Shown here: positions 1-6,606 of the stretch, in pieces
Layout of the letters: each line of letters starts with the position of its first letter
How positions within the stretch are numbered: the first letter of the stretch is position 1
Assembly: GCA_965657165.1 (NCBI GenBank)
Contig: CBFHNG010000039.1
Coordinates: 1-16,253, forward strand
Reading direction: 5' to 3'
From: UBA3537 sp965657165
GTDB taxonomy: Bacteria > Bacteroidota > Bacteroidia > Flavobacteriales > Flavobacteriaceae
Length of the DNA stretch: 16,253 nucleotides
The notes under the pieces: generated by a model
What the model saw: only the letters and a program-made list of their open reading frames with translations
The model's database searches: none
What the model was told of the DNA's origin: nothing
Translations under genes and position numbers: made by a program

Positions 1-694
1 CCGTAACGTTCGAGGGGAACTTCCTCTTGAAGTCCGTGATTTAGAAGACGAAGTTGAAGGATTCAAACTACGACTTCAAAAGCTAGAAGATAGTCTTACA
101 GACATCGATAACCAGATTAAGGCAAAGAAAAACCTTATTGAGGAATCAAAAGTTCTCATCAAAAAATACAACGAACAACAAAAGAATGTTCGCAACAATA
201 GAGAATTTAATTCTTTGGCAAAAGAAGTTGAATTTCAAGAACTAGAAATCCAATTGGCCGAAAAGCATATCAAAGAATTTAAAGCTCAAATTGAACAAAA
301 AAAGGAAGTGATTGAGGGTACCAAAGAACGTTTAAATGAACGCGAAGAACACCTAAAGCACAAAAAAGGTGATTTGGACGCTATTCTTGCAGAAACTGAA
401 AAAGAGGAAAAAGTACTTTTAGAAAAATCTGAGGAATACAAAACAAAAATTGAAGACCGTTTGGCAAAAGCATACACAAAAATCCGTAGCAATGTCAAAA
501 ACGGATTGGCCGTTGTACCCATAGAAAGAGGTGCTTCTGGAGGCTCATATTTTACCATTCCACCACAAGTGCAAATGGAAATTGCTTCTCGCAAAAAAAT
601 CATTACAGACGAGCACAGTGGTCGTATCTTGGTCGATGCCACCCTTGCCGAAGAGCAAAAAGTAAAAATGGAAAAGTTATTTTCTACTATGTAA
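1..694 (+). CDS. DUF164-type coiled-coil protein with cysteine-less zinc ribbon (5' partial)
   Basis: The reading frame is open from base 2, so the start lies before the window; 230 residues are visible, close to the usual 240-260 for the family. About the first 150 visible residues are a charged, heptad-like coiled coil rich in Glu, Lys and Gln. The C-terminal part (from about 500) has the family landmarks: VVPIERG, IPPQ.Q, a KKII stretch and SGRILVD. In ordinary members (zf-RING_7/DUF164) this is a C4 zinc ribbon with two CxxC-like pairs. Here the expected cysteine positions read Ser (codons 536 and 545), Asp (608) and Ser (617), so a zinc site is very unlikely. In Bacteroidota this gene usually follows a Nif3-like gene, which may lie just upstream (inference). 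Its biochemical role is unknown; family members are thought to bind nucleic acid or proteins. Confidence 0.85.
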   Translation, partial: RNVRGELPLEVRDLEDEVEGFKLRLQKLEDSLTDIDNQIKAKKNLIEESKVLIKKYNEQQKNVRNNREFNSLAKEVEFQELEIQLAEKHIKEFKAQIEQKKEVIEGTKERLNEREEHLKHKKGDLDAILAETEKEEKVLLEKSEEYKTKIEDRLAKAYTKIRSNVKNGLAVVPIERGASGGSYFTIPPQVQMEIASRKKIITDEHSGRILVDATLAEEQKVKMEKLFSTM

Positions 695-716
695 TAAATA
701 ACCCTACGCATACCAA

Positions 717-745
717 AAACCCTCACCAAACGTGAGGGTTTTTTT
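717..745 (+). terminator. Intrinsic terminator after the DUF164 gene
   Basis: A perfect 10-bp stem (AAACCCTCAC at 717-726 pairing with GTGAGGGTTT at 732-741) with a 5-base loop runs into a 7-T tract (739-745). It lies 22 bases after the stop codon and should end transcription of the upstream operon, isolating it from the accessory patch. Confidence 0.9.
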
Positions 746-778
746 ATACAACACTTCTTTTTGCTTTAAAAATTTTTA

Positions 779-817
779 TACATTTGAAGTGAATAGCCCC
801 CAAATCTATTCTTCAAA
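779..817 (+). promoter_or_regulatory. Candidate -7 promoter box overlapped by a hairpin/operator
   Basis: TACATTTG at 779-786 fits the Bacteroidota TAnnTTTG box; a TTTG lies upstream at 760-763, but the 15-base spacing is short. Starting inside the box, TTTGAAG (783-789) and AATAG (792-796) pair with CTATT (806-810) and CTTCAAA (811-817). This gives a 12-bp imperfect inverted repeat with a 2-base bulge and the loop CCCCCAAAT. It ends 3 bases before the ATG at 821. It could be an operator or a leader hairpin; no T tract follows, so it is not a terminator. Confidence 0.45.
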
Positions 818-820
818 AAC

Positions 821-1024
821 ATGAATGACCTAAATCATACATATACTACATATCGAATTCAGACCAAAGTAAAAACTGGCTTTGCTCTTGACTATACCGA
901 TGATTTAAAAAAATCTCTTGCAAATATCAAAAGTCCTTTGGATACTATTATTGATTGCCAAAGAATTGATAATAAACACATTACGAACATAAAAATATAT
1001 AAAAGAAATAAACGCTGTCCTTGA
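821..1024 (+). CDS. Short hypothetical protein, possibly truncated
   Basis: This 67-codon ORF starts with ATG 35 bases after a TACATTTG box and behind a hairpin leader. I do not recognise the product. It is polar with a basic C-terminal tail and has no signal peptide or membrane segment. The last codons run into the repeat-like sequence at 1018-1036, so the end of the frame may be an accident of an insertion that cut off a longer gene. The promoter-like sequence supports it being expressed; the lack of homology recall and the low-complexity end argue against. It could equally be non-coding. Confidence 0.28.
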   Translation: MNDLNHTYTTYRIQTKVKTGFALDYTDDLKKSLANIKSPLDTIIDCQRIDNKHITNIKIYKRNKRCP

Positions 1025-1100
1025 GCCAGACGAAAGGGTGCGTATATATACAAGTTGTACACAAGCTCTGAAAAGCCAACCGCACAGTCAAGCACATTTA
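1018..1100. repeat. Cassette-end-like repeat, left copy
   Basis: This non-coding stretch contains CCTTGAGCCAGACGAAAG (1019-1036), resembling extragenic repeats of Bacteroidota genomes (recollection, not searched). It also holds GTTGTACAC (1054-1062) and AAAGCCAACCGCACAG (1072-1087). AAAGCCAAC followed by a CACA core recurs at 1950-1963 downstream of the next gene, and GTTGTACAC has an exact inverted partner, GTGTACAAC, at 2030-2038. Together these bracket the DUF3883-like gene like the two ends of an inserted unit. Confidence 0.45.
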
Positions 1101-1126
1101 ACTTTGTTCGTACCTCACAAAATTAA

Positions 1127-1925
1127 ATGAGCTTACCTTTTCCCACCGCAACAGACTGGTTTTTATTATGGTTAGGTCTTGACACTAACGAATTAGTCTT
1201 TTTATTATTCAGAGATGGCACAACTGATTTCAATGAGATTTCAAATATAATTGGAAACATAGGTGTAAGTAAGAAAACAAATAGATAATACTTCAAATCA
1301 TTTCAGACCACTTGTAACATATTTAAATAACAAGATTGAGTCTGTAAATATTGAATATTACGAAGAGTTAGAAATAGCCTCACAAACAGGAGATGAAAAA
1401 GTAACAAGAAGAGTAATTCCAAGAGTTAGAGATATAGAAAAAGCAAATAAATTATTTAAGGATACAGGTTTAAAAGGAGAAGAACTTCTTTATAAATACT
1501 TTGAACTTCAGAAAAATGACTCAATCATAAAAGATTTCAAATGGATGAATCAAAGTAAAGAAACTGGAATGCCTTATGATTTTGAAATAACAAACTTGGA
1601 CAACTCTATTGTATTCTCTGACGCTAAATCTACAAGTTATAAGTTTGAATTACCTATAATTTTAAGCTCTGGAGAATTAAGTTTTATAAATGAAAATAAA
1701 GACAAATATTTAATTCATCGGTTATACTCATTAAATGAAGAGCCGAAATTGAGAGTGTGTGATAACATACACACTGTGTCAGATATTTTTATTCCAAATT
1801 ACAATATTCTAAACCAATCATTAAATCAAGAAAACTTAAGTATAAAAGGAATAAAATTAGCCGTGCCAGCTGATTTACAAATCTTGAATTTCAATAATGA
1901 GGTACTACTGAATTCCAACGCTTAA
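1127..1925 (+). pseudogene. DUF3883-like (PD-(D/E)xK nuclease-type) protein, frameshifted
   Basis: An ATG at 1127 directly after an in-frame TAA opens a 53-codon frame ending at 1288. The +1 frame then stays open from 1269 to the TAA at 1923-1925. Skipping one base near 1280 joins them into a continuous product of about 265 residues (...GVSKKT/IDNTSNHF...), so one inserted base probably broke an otherwise intact gene, or the base is a sequencing error. The C-terminal half resembles DUF3883: GLKGEELLYKYF, then MPYDFEI, then FSDAKST, LSSGELSF and a YLIHRLYSL strand. The YD and D-x-K residues match the catalytic core expected of a PD-(D/E)xK fold. DUF3883 domains are common in restriction and defence-island proteins. 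The gene sits in an accessory patch next to a toxin-antitoxin pair. The C-terminal part might still be made from an internal start such as 1545. Confidence 0.6.
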
Positions 1926-2053
1926 AGCCATACACATTTACAATTCGCTAAAGCCAACACACAAGCCAAAAATTGCAAAAGAGTATGTCTTTGCCAACGC
2001 TGAATGATAATCTGAACGGAAAAAAGCCAGTGTACAACAAGGTATAAAATGCA

Positions 2054-2075
2054 TAGCCACCCTACGGGATGGCTA
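2054..2075. repeat. Stable GC-rich hairpin
   Basis: TAGCCA-CCC (2054-2062) pairs with GGG (2066-2068), a bulged A, and TGGCTA (2070-2075) around a TAC loop, giving nine pairs in an otherwise AT-rich spacer. There is no T tract on either side, so it is not a classical terminator. It may be a structural part of a cassette end. Confidence 0.6.
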
Positions 2076-2094
2076 CGACATCTCATACAAAACG

Positions 2095-2106
2095 TTAGCA
2101 ATAATT
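2095..2106 (+). repeat. Direct repeat flanking the toxin-antitoxin pair, left copy
   Basis: TTAGCAATAATT here and TTAGCAACAATT at 2686-2697 differ at one position and bracket the parDE-type genes exactly. They could be the duplicated ends of an inserted cassette. Confidence 0.5.
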
Positions 2107-2143
2107 TGTAAGTGGTGCGTCTTTGGTGTATATTTGAATCAAA
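2105..2143 (+). promoter_or_regulatory. Promoter and candidate operator of the parDE-type pair
   Basis: TTTG (2105-2108), 20 bases, then TATATTTG (2129-2136) is a full match to the Bacteroidota promoter pattern, 16 bases before the antitoxin ATG. The perfect palindrome TTTGA-A-TCAAA (2133-2143) overlaps the -7 box, where a ribbon-helix-helix antitoxin would be expected to bind for autorepression (inference from the family). The -33 box starts inside the left direct repeat. Confidence 0.7.
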
Positions 2144-2152
2144 GTAACAATT

Positions 2153-2392
2153 ATGTCTAGACAAAGTATAACATTCACCAAGCCAAATGACGAGTGGCTA
2201 AAAACCCAAGTAAACAATAAAGAATATTCAAGTAAAAGTGAGTTAGTAAACGACTTGATTAGACAAGCACGAAAACAACAAATTCAAATTGACTGGATTA
2301 GAGCTAAGCTGGAAAAAGCCGAAAATAGCGGATTTACGAATGACACTAAAGAAAGTATTTTAGCGCAATCAAAGGCTTTGCTCAATGGCTAA
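2153..2392 (+). CDS. ParD-like ribbon-helix-helix antitoxin
   Basis: The product has 79 residues with the layout of ParD/CopG-family type II antitoxins. An N-terminal strand (RQSITFTKPNDEWLK) is followed by the helix pair around EYSSKSELVNDLIRQARK, then a charged C-terminal helix that would embrace the toxin. It overlaps the toxin start by 8 bases, which implies translational coupling. The ATG at 2153 fits both the promoter spacing and the start of the ribbon strand. As in other RHH antitoxins, the N-terminal dimer is expected to bind the palindrome overlapping its own promoter. Confidence 0.88.
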   Translation: MSRQSITFTKPNDEWLKTQVNNKEYSSKSELVNDLIRQARKQQIQIDWIRAKLEKAENSGFTNDTKESILAQSKALLNG

Positions 2393-2672
2393 ATATAAAT
2401 TATCCAACGAAGCAAAAAATGACCTGATTCGAATTCACCATTATGGCGTTGAAACGTTTGGAATAACCCAAGCGGATCACTATTTCGAATCGTTTTTTGA
2501 ATATTTTGATAGTATTGCAAAACGCCCTTTTTCCTTTGAATCTGTAGATTACATAAAAAAAGGATATCGGCGTTGTGTATGTGGAGTTGACAGTATTTAC
2601 TACAGAATCAATCAAAATATTGTGGAAATAATGGCTATTGTTGGAAGACAAGACTTGAATGAAAAATTGTAA
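2385..2672 (+). CDS. ParE-family toxin (RelE/ParE superfamily)
   Basis: The 95-residue protein has the ParE layout: an N-terminal strand (KYKLSNEAKNDLIRI), two helices including a YFESFFEYFDSIAKRP stretch, then the C-terminal sheet containing GYRRCVCGVDSIYYRI and VEIMAIVGRQD. The conserved R in the GYRR segment and the hydrophobic strand before a charged tail are typical. ParE toxins classically inhibit DNA gyrase, but family members vary in target, so this activity is inferred. It overlaps the antitoxin by 8 bases and looks intact. It probably helps retain the accessory patch or acts in stress or phage response. Confidence 0.87.
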   Translation: MAKYKLSNEAKNDLIRIHHYGVETFGITQADHYFESFFEYFDSIAKRPFSFESVDYIKKGYRRCVCGVDSIYYRINQNIVEIMAIVGRQDLNEKL

Positions 2673-2685
2673 CTGATAAAAACTA

Positions 2686-2697
2686 TTAGCAACAATT
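2686..2697 (+). repeat. Direct repeat flanking the toxin-antitoxin pair, right copy
   Basis: TTAGCAACAATT lies 13 bases after the toxin stop codon and matches 11 of 12 bases of the left copy at 2095-2106. It may mark the right end of the inserted module. Confidence 0.5.
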
Positions 2698-2783
2698 AAA
2701 ATCGTAAACAGATAAGATTTTTTAACCAAAATTTCACAAAATACCATTGGTGGATGCTTAATTTTACCCCAAACATATGCACC

Positions 2784-3446
2784 ATGAAAAACTTCTTTTT
2801 ACTCCTTCCCCTGCTCTTTTGTAGTCCTGTAAGTTGTCAAAATAACAACGCACAAAACGCCAAACAACAAGCGGTTATCAATGCTAAACCCATTGAAGTT
2901 CCCCTAGAAAATGGCATTGCTAAGGCCTATTTTGCCAGCGGGTGTTTTTGGTGTGTCGAAGCCGTTTATGAAAGTGTACGTGGCGTACAAGAAGCCATTA
3001 GTGGTTATGCTGGTGGGTTTACCAACAATCCTACCTACGAACTCAGCAATACTGGCCGTACCGGTCATGCCGAAGCTGTAGAAGTGCTTTACAATCCATC
3101 TGTGGTCTCTTTTTCAACTTTGGTGGATGTGTATTTTGGTTCTCAAAACGTGTCGCAAGTCAATGGTCAGGGGCCAGACAGAGGCTCACAATATCGTTCT
3201 ATTATTTTCTACCAAAATGAAGAACAAAAAGCAATTATTTTAAAAAAAATAGCAAAAATTGAAAATACAGAAAATACAACCGTAGCCGCAGAAGTTTACC
3301 CCTTTCAAAAGTTTTGGAAAGCCGAAGCGTACCACCAAAATTATGAGCGCTTGCACCCCAATAATCCTTATGTTCGAAATGTTTCTATTCCAAGATTAAA
3401 ACGTTTTCAAAGTAAATTTCCGCACTTATTAAAAGAAAACCACTGA
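2784..3446 (+). CDS. msrA: Peptide-methionine (S)-S-oxide reductase, lipoprotein form
   Basis: The enzyme repairs oxidised methionine in proteins. The ATG at 2784 is preferred over an in-frame ATG at 2754 because it places a signal peptide directly at the N-terminus (MKNFFLLLPLLF) ending in SPVSC, a plausible though non-ideal lipobox at Cys18. A low-complexity Asn/Gln linker follows. The mature enzyme would be an envelope lipoprotein (inferred). The catalytic motif GCFWC lies at residues 53-57 (nucleophile Cys54), followed by ISGYAGG, GHAEAVEV and the GPDRGSQYRS segment. No cysteine occurs after Cys57, so the usual C-terminal recycling cysteines are missing; Cys57 or an external reductant must serve. 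The C-terminus (VRNVSIPRLKRF) is typical of Bacteroidota members. No good promoter was seen; TACCATTG at 2742-2749 is one base off the -7 box. Confidence 0.92.
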   Translation: MKNFFLLLPLLFCSPVSCQNNNAQNAKQQAVINAKPIEVPLENGIAKAYFASGCFWCVEAVYESVRGVQEAISGYAGGFTNNPTYELSNTGRTGHAEAVEVLYNPSVVSFSTLVDVYFGSQNVSQVNGQGPDRGSQYRSIIFYQNEEQKAIILKKIAKIENTENTTVAAEVYPFQKFWKAEAYHQNYERLHPNNPYVRNVSIPRLKRFQSKFPHLLKENH

Positions 3447-3489
3447 TTTTCACAATTCTAACTCAATTTTTTAATCGGCTAAAATTACC

Positions 3490-3497
3490 TACATTTG
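3490..3497 (+). promoter_or_regulatory. Candidate -7 box of the kynurenine operon
   Basis: TACATTTG fits TAnnTTTG and lies 22 bases before the TTG start of kynU. Only a T-rich stretch (3467-3472) stands in for the -33 box, so the promoter may be weak or activator-dependent. It is the only promoter-like site seen ahead of the operon. Confidence 0.5.
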
Positions 3498-3519
3498 AGT
3501 ACACTCAAAACAAATTGTC

Positions 3520-4788
3520 TTGCTGGTATTTGAATCACATCTAGAATTTGCTCAGCAAATGGATCAAAATGATCCATTGGCATCATACAGAAATGCATTT
3601 CATATTCCGAAAGAAGAAAATGGCAAAAACTGGTTGTATTTTACAGGAAATTCTCTTGGACTGCAACCAAAATCCACAAAATTGGCCATAGATCAAGAGC
3701 TCAACGATTGGGCCAAACTTGGTGTCGAAGGTCATTTTGAAGCTAAAAATCCATGGATGCCCTATCACGAATTTCTTACAGAAAGTATGGCTAAAATTAT
3801 GGGCGCAAAACCCATTGAAGTTGTGGTGATGAATACCCTCACAACAAATCTTCACTTGTTGATGGTTTCTTTTTACAATCCTACACCAAAACGCTGTAAA
3901 ATCTTAATAGAAAGTGACGCATTTCCATCAGATCGATATGCCGTACAAACACAATTAGAATTTCATGGTTTTGATGCTAATGAATGTCTTGTAGAATGGC
4001 AACCAAGAAAAGGTGAAACTTTATTAAGGATTGAAGATTTAGAACATATCCTAGAAGATCAAGGTGACGAGATTGCACTTCTTCTTATTGGCGGTGTCAA
4101 TTATTATACAGGGCAATATTTAGACCTCAAAAAAATTGCAAATCTCGGTCATGCCAAAGGGTGTAAAGTGGGGATTGATTTAGCACACGGTGCAGGTAAT
4201 ATTCAACCTGAGCTGCATGATTCTGGAGTAGATTTTGCGGCATGGTGTACGTATAAATACTTAAATTCTGGCCCCGGAAGTTTGGGCGGAATATTTGTGC
4301 ACGAACGCTATGCAAATGATAAAACATTGAAACGTTTTGCAGGCTGGTGGAGTCAAAACAAAGCAACCCGATTCAATATGCGACAACCTTTAGACATTAC
4401 CCCTGGAGCAGAGGGTTGGCAATTGAGCAACCCCCCGATTTTATCAATGGCAGCAATAAAAGCTTCATTGGATTTGTTTAATGAAGTCGGCATGACTGCA
4501 TTGCGCCAAAAATCCTTAAAACTTACTGCATATTTAGAGTTTCTGATAAAAGAATTAAATCATCCTCACATTAATATCATTACACCAAGCAACCCAAATG
4601 AACGTGGGTGTCAACTCTCAGTCCAAGTAAAAAATGCTGACAAAACACTTCATAAACAACTCATTAAAAACCATGTGATTACAGACTGGAGAGAACCGGA
4701 TGTGATCCGATGTGCTCCTGTTCCTTTTTACAATTCGTTTGAAGATGTTTTTCGCATGGTTGAAATCTTAAAAAATCTACTCCCATGA
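3520..4788 (+). CDS. kynU: Kynureninase
   Basis: This PLP enzyme cleaves kynurenine or 3-hydroxykynurenine to (3-hydroxy)anthranilate and alanine. At 422 residues it has the usual length. It shows the N-terminal FTGNSLGLQP, EGHF and the PWMPYHEF segment, a D-L-A-H-G-A-G stretch (residues 220-226), and the PLP-binding lysine K246 in WCTYKYLNSGPGS. The frame has a stop at 3496-3498 and no ATG or GTG before the conserved FESHLEFAQQMD segment. TTG at 3520 is therefore the only usual start codon that keeps it; ATT at 3514 is possible. The in-frame ATG at 3559 would remove conserved residues. Its stop overlaps the kmo start in ATGA. In this context it most likely acts on 3-hydroxykynurenine. Confidence 0.95.
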   Translation: MLVFESHLEFAQQMDQNDPLASYRNAFHIPKEENGKNWLYFTGNSLGLQPKSTKLAIDQELNDWAKLGVEGHFEAKNPWMPYHEFLTESMAKIMGAKPIEVVVMNTLTTNLHLLMVSFYNPTPKRCKILIESDAFPSDRYAVQTQLEFHGFDANECLVEWQPRKGETLLRIEDLEHILEDQGDEIALLLIGGVNYYTGQYLDLKKIANLGHAKGCKVGIDLAHGAGNIQPELHDSGVDFAAWCTYKYLNSGPGSLGGIFVHERYANDKTLKRFAGWWSQNKATRFNMRQPLDITPGAEGWQLSNPPILSMAAIKASLDLFNEVGMTALRQKSLKLTAYLEFLIKELNHPHINIITPSNPNERGCQLSVQVKNADKTLHKQLIKNHVITDWREPDVIRCAPVPFYNSFEDVFRMVEILKNLLP

Positions 4789-6188
4789 AACAAAAAGAAA
4801 CTATTTTAATTATTGGAGCTGGACTGTGTGGATCGCTTTTGGCATTACGTCTAGGACAAAGGGGATACAATGTAAGTGTTATGGAGCTTAGACCAGACCT
4901 AAGAAAAGTTGACATTAGCGCTGGACGTTCTATCAATCTGGCCTTTTCCAATAGAGGTATCAAAGCCATGAAAATGGTGGGTTTGGAAGATCAAGTCATG
5001 AAACTTTGTATTCCAATGCATGGCCGTATGTTACATGATAGAGAGGGTAAAACAAAACTCTCTAAATATAGTGGGCGCGAAGGGGAATACATAAATTCGA
5101 TATCAAGAGAGCTGCTTACTGCACTTCTAATGGATGAAGCCGAAGCACTTGAAAATGTAAAAATTGAATTCAATAGTAAATGTAATGCTGTTGATTTTGA
5201 AAATAATACTGCCAATTTCACTAATACTAAAAATGGACAAACTTTTGACTGCACCGCAGACCTTATTTTTGGAACCGATGGAGCAGGTTCTGCACTGCGA
5301 AAAAGTTACTTTTCGGAACGTAAGTTTTTATTCAGTTTTTCTCAAAATTTTCTTACCCATGGCTATAAAGAATTGACTATTCCTCCCTCTAAAAATGGCG
5401 CGTTTAGAACATTTAAAAACGCACTTCACATTTGGCCAAGAGGCGAATATATGATTATAGCATTACCAAATTTGGATGGAAGTTTTACGGTGACTTTATT
5501 TTTGGCCTACGAAGGTGGAACGTACAACTTTAACACCCTAACAACTGAAGAAAATGTATTAAATTTCTTTAAAAATGAATTTCCGGATGCTTTAGAATTG
5601 ATGCCAAATTTGGCATCAGAATTTTTTGAAAATCCAACAGCACCACTTGGCACTGTAAAATGTTTTCCATGGCAATATAAAGGCAAAAATCTGTTACTCG
5701 GAGATGCAGCACATGCTATTGTACCTTTTTATGGTCAAGGAATGAATGCTTCCTTTGAGGATGTTGTAGAATTTGATACTTTCTTAGAGCAGCATGATGG
5801 CAACTGGGAAAAAACATTTAAAGCCTTTCAACAAAAGCGAAAAATAGACGCAGACGGTATTGCAGACTTGGCTATTGATAATTTCCACGAAATGAAAGAT
5901 CATGTTGCAAATCCGCTTTTTCAAAAAAAGCGTGCTTTAGAAATGTATTTGGAAACAGAACTTCCAAAAGATTATTTTTCTAAATATTCAATGGTCACTT
6001 TTAGGGAAGATATGGGGTATCACGAAGCTATGACTAAAGGAAGAGCACAAGATAAGGCCATATTAAATATGATAAATGATGAGGGCACTGACCAAAATGT
6101 ATCAATTTCATCGCTTCATGAAAAAATTAAAAAAGAAACCAACTCCATTTTGGAAGATGATAAGATTGCTAAAACCTTAAATCATTAA
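4785..6188 (+). CDS. kmo: Kynurenine 3-monooxygenase
   Basis: This FAD-dependent hydroxylase turns L-kynurenine into 3-hydroxykynurenine with NADPH and oxygen. The 467-residue protein has the Rossmann motif GAGLCG (residues 11-16) with Glu34 closing the FAD ribose site. GRSINLAFSNRG (48-59) is typical of KMO, the DG motif is seen as FGTDGAGS (162-169), and the GDAAH...GQGMN block lies at 306-321. A C-terminal membrane anchor like that of the eukaryotic enzymes is not evident, so it should be cytosolic. It overlaps kynU by 4 bases, which implies translational coupling. The operon therefore starts at kynurenine; tryptophan dioxygenase and formamidase must be encoded elsewhere if tryptophan is the source. 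Confidence 0.95.
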   Translation: MKQKETILIIGAGLCGSLLALRLGQRGYNVSVMELRPDLRKVDISAGRSINLAFSNRGIKAMKMVGLEDQVMKLCIPMHGRMLHDREGKTKLSKYSGREGEYINSISRELLTALLMDEAEALENVKIEFNSKCNAVDFENNTANFTNTKNGQTFDCTADLIFGTDGAGSALRKSYFSERKFLFSFSQNFLTHGYKELTIPPSKNGAFRTFKNALHIWPRGEYMIIALPNLDGSFTVTLFLAYEGGTYNFNTLTTEENVLNFFKNEFPDALELMPNLASEFFENPTAPLGTVKCFPWQYKGKNLLLGDAAHAIVPFYGQGMNASFEDVVEFDTFLEQHDGNWEKTFKAFQQKRKIDADGIADLAIDNFHEMKDHVANPLFQKKRALEMYLETELPKDYFSKYSMVTFREDMGYHEAMTKGRAQDKAILNMINDEGTDQNVSISSLHEKIKKETNSILEDDKIAKTLNH

Positions 6189-6204
6189 CTGTAAAATTTA
6201 AATT

Positions 6205-6606
6205 ATGAGTAAAACAGTCACACCAAGAGGTGCTTATCCACACACAAAACGTGTGGGTGATTTTATTTTTGTTTCTGGAACAAGTTCTAGACGAGCGGAT
6301 AATACAATTGCGGGGGCAGAGCAAATAGACGGAATGGGTACAAAAAAATTGGATGTGGCCGTTCAAACCCGAGAAGTACTTCAAAACATTGATAAAAATT
6401 TAGCTCAAGAAGGAGCATCATTAGCAGATGTGGTTGATGTGACCTCATTTTTGGTCAATATGAATGATTTTGCAGATTATAACAAGGCCTATGCCGAATT
6501 TTTTAATCCTGAAAATGGGCCAACACGCACTACGGTAGCAGTGCACCAACTCCCCCACCCTGATTTGGTGATTGAAATAAAAGTAGTAGCTTATAAAAAA
6601 CAATAA
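6205..6606 (+). CDS. nbaF: RidA-family protein, probable 2-aminomuconate deaminase
   Basis: The 133-residue protein belongs to the YjgF/YER057c/UK114 (RidA) family. It has the GDFIFVSGTSS strand, a V.Q.....NI helix region and GPTRTTVAVHQLP with the conserved arginine R108, then IEIKVVAY with Glu124. General RidA proteins hydrolyse reactive enamines. A subgroup in 2-nitrobenzoate and kynurenine clusters (NbaF/AmnD type) removes ammonia from 2-aminomuconate to give 4-oxalocrotonate. The position directly before the 2-aminomuconate semialdehyde dehydrogenase, with a 1-base overlap (TAATG), strongly supports that role here. A generic enamine-scavenging job for pathway intermediates is the alternative. 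Confidence 0.88.
   Translation: MSKTVTPRGAYPHTKRVGDFIFVSGTSSRRADNTIAGAEQIDGMGTKKLDVAVQTREVLQNIDKNLAQEGASLADVVDVTSFLVNMNDFADYNKAYAEFFNPENGPTRTTVAVHQLPHPDLVIEIKVVAYKKQ

Larger units (their letters stand above)
1926..2106. repeat. Repeat-rich non-coding cassette end
   Basis: No convincing gene lies here. It contains AAAGCCATACACATTTAC (1924-1941) and AAAGCCAACACACA (1950-1963), related to the stretch at 1072-1087. It also holds GTGTACAAC (2030-2038), the inverted partner of 1054-1062, the hairpin at 2054-2075 and the direct repeat TTAGCAATAATT (2095-2106). TTGCCAAC (1991-1998) is one base off the complement of GTTAGCAA (2094-2101), so the segment could fold as one long imperfect arm around the central hairpin. 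The arrangement recalls recombination sites of gene cassettes but does not satisfy the integron attC core consensus (GTTRRRY). Confidence 0.5.

Noticed and set aside
286..729. Minus-strand ORF of 147 codons opposite the DUF164 gene
   Set aside because: It is the antisense of a clear coiled-coil coding region and extends into the terminator; composition is Ser/Cys/Phe-rich like a shadow frame.
892..1095. Minus-strand 67-codon ORF
   Set aside because: It runs through the repeat-like sequence at 1018-1036, with no promoter and no recognisable protein.
1985..2106. Integron attC site
   Set aside because: It has long imperfect arms and a central hairpin, but the terminal boxes do not meet the RYYYAAC/GTTRRRY core and no integrase is in view. 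Kept only as a cassette-like end.
1922..2164. Minus-strand 80-codon ORF in the spacer before the antitoxin
   Set aside because: It reads through the hairpin, the repeats and the parDE promoter; the Cys/Trp/His-rich product resembles no known protein.
2754..2783. Longer MsrA start at 2754
   Set aside because: It would put ten residues before the signal peptide; the ATG at 2784 gives a normal N-terminus.
3559..3561. ATG at 3559 as kynU start
   Set aside because: It would remove the conserved N-terminal FESHLEFAQQ segment found in kynureninases.
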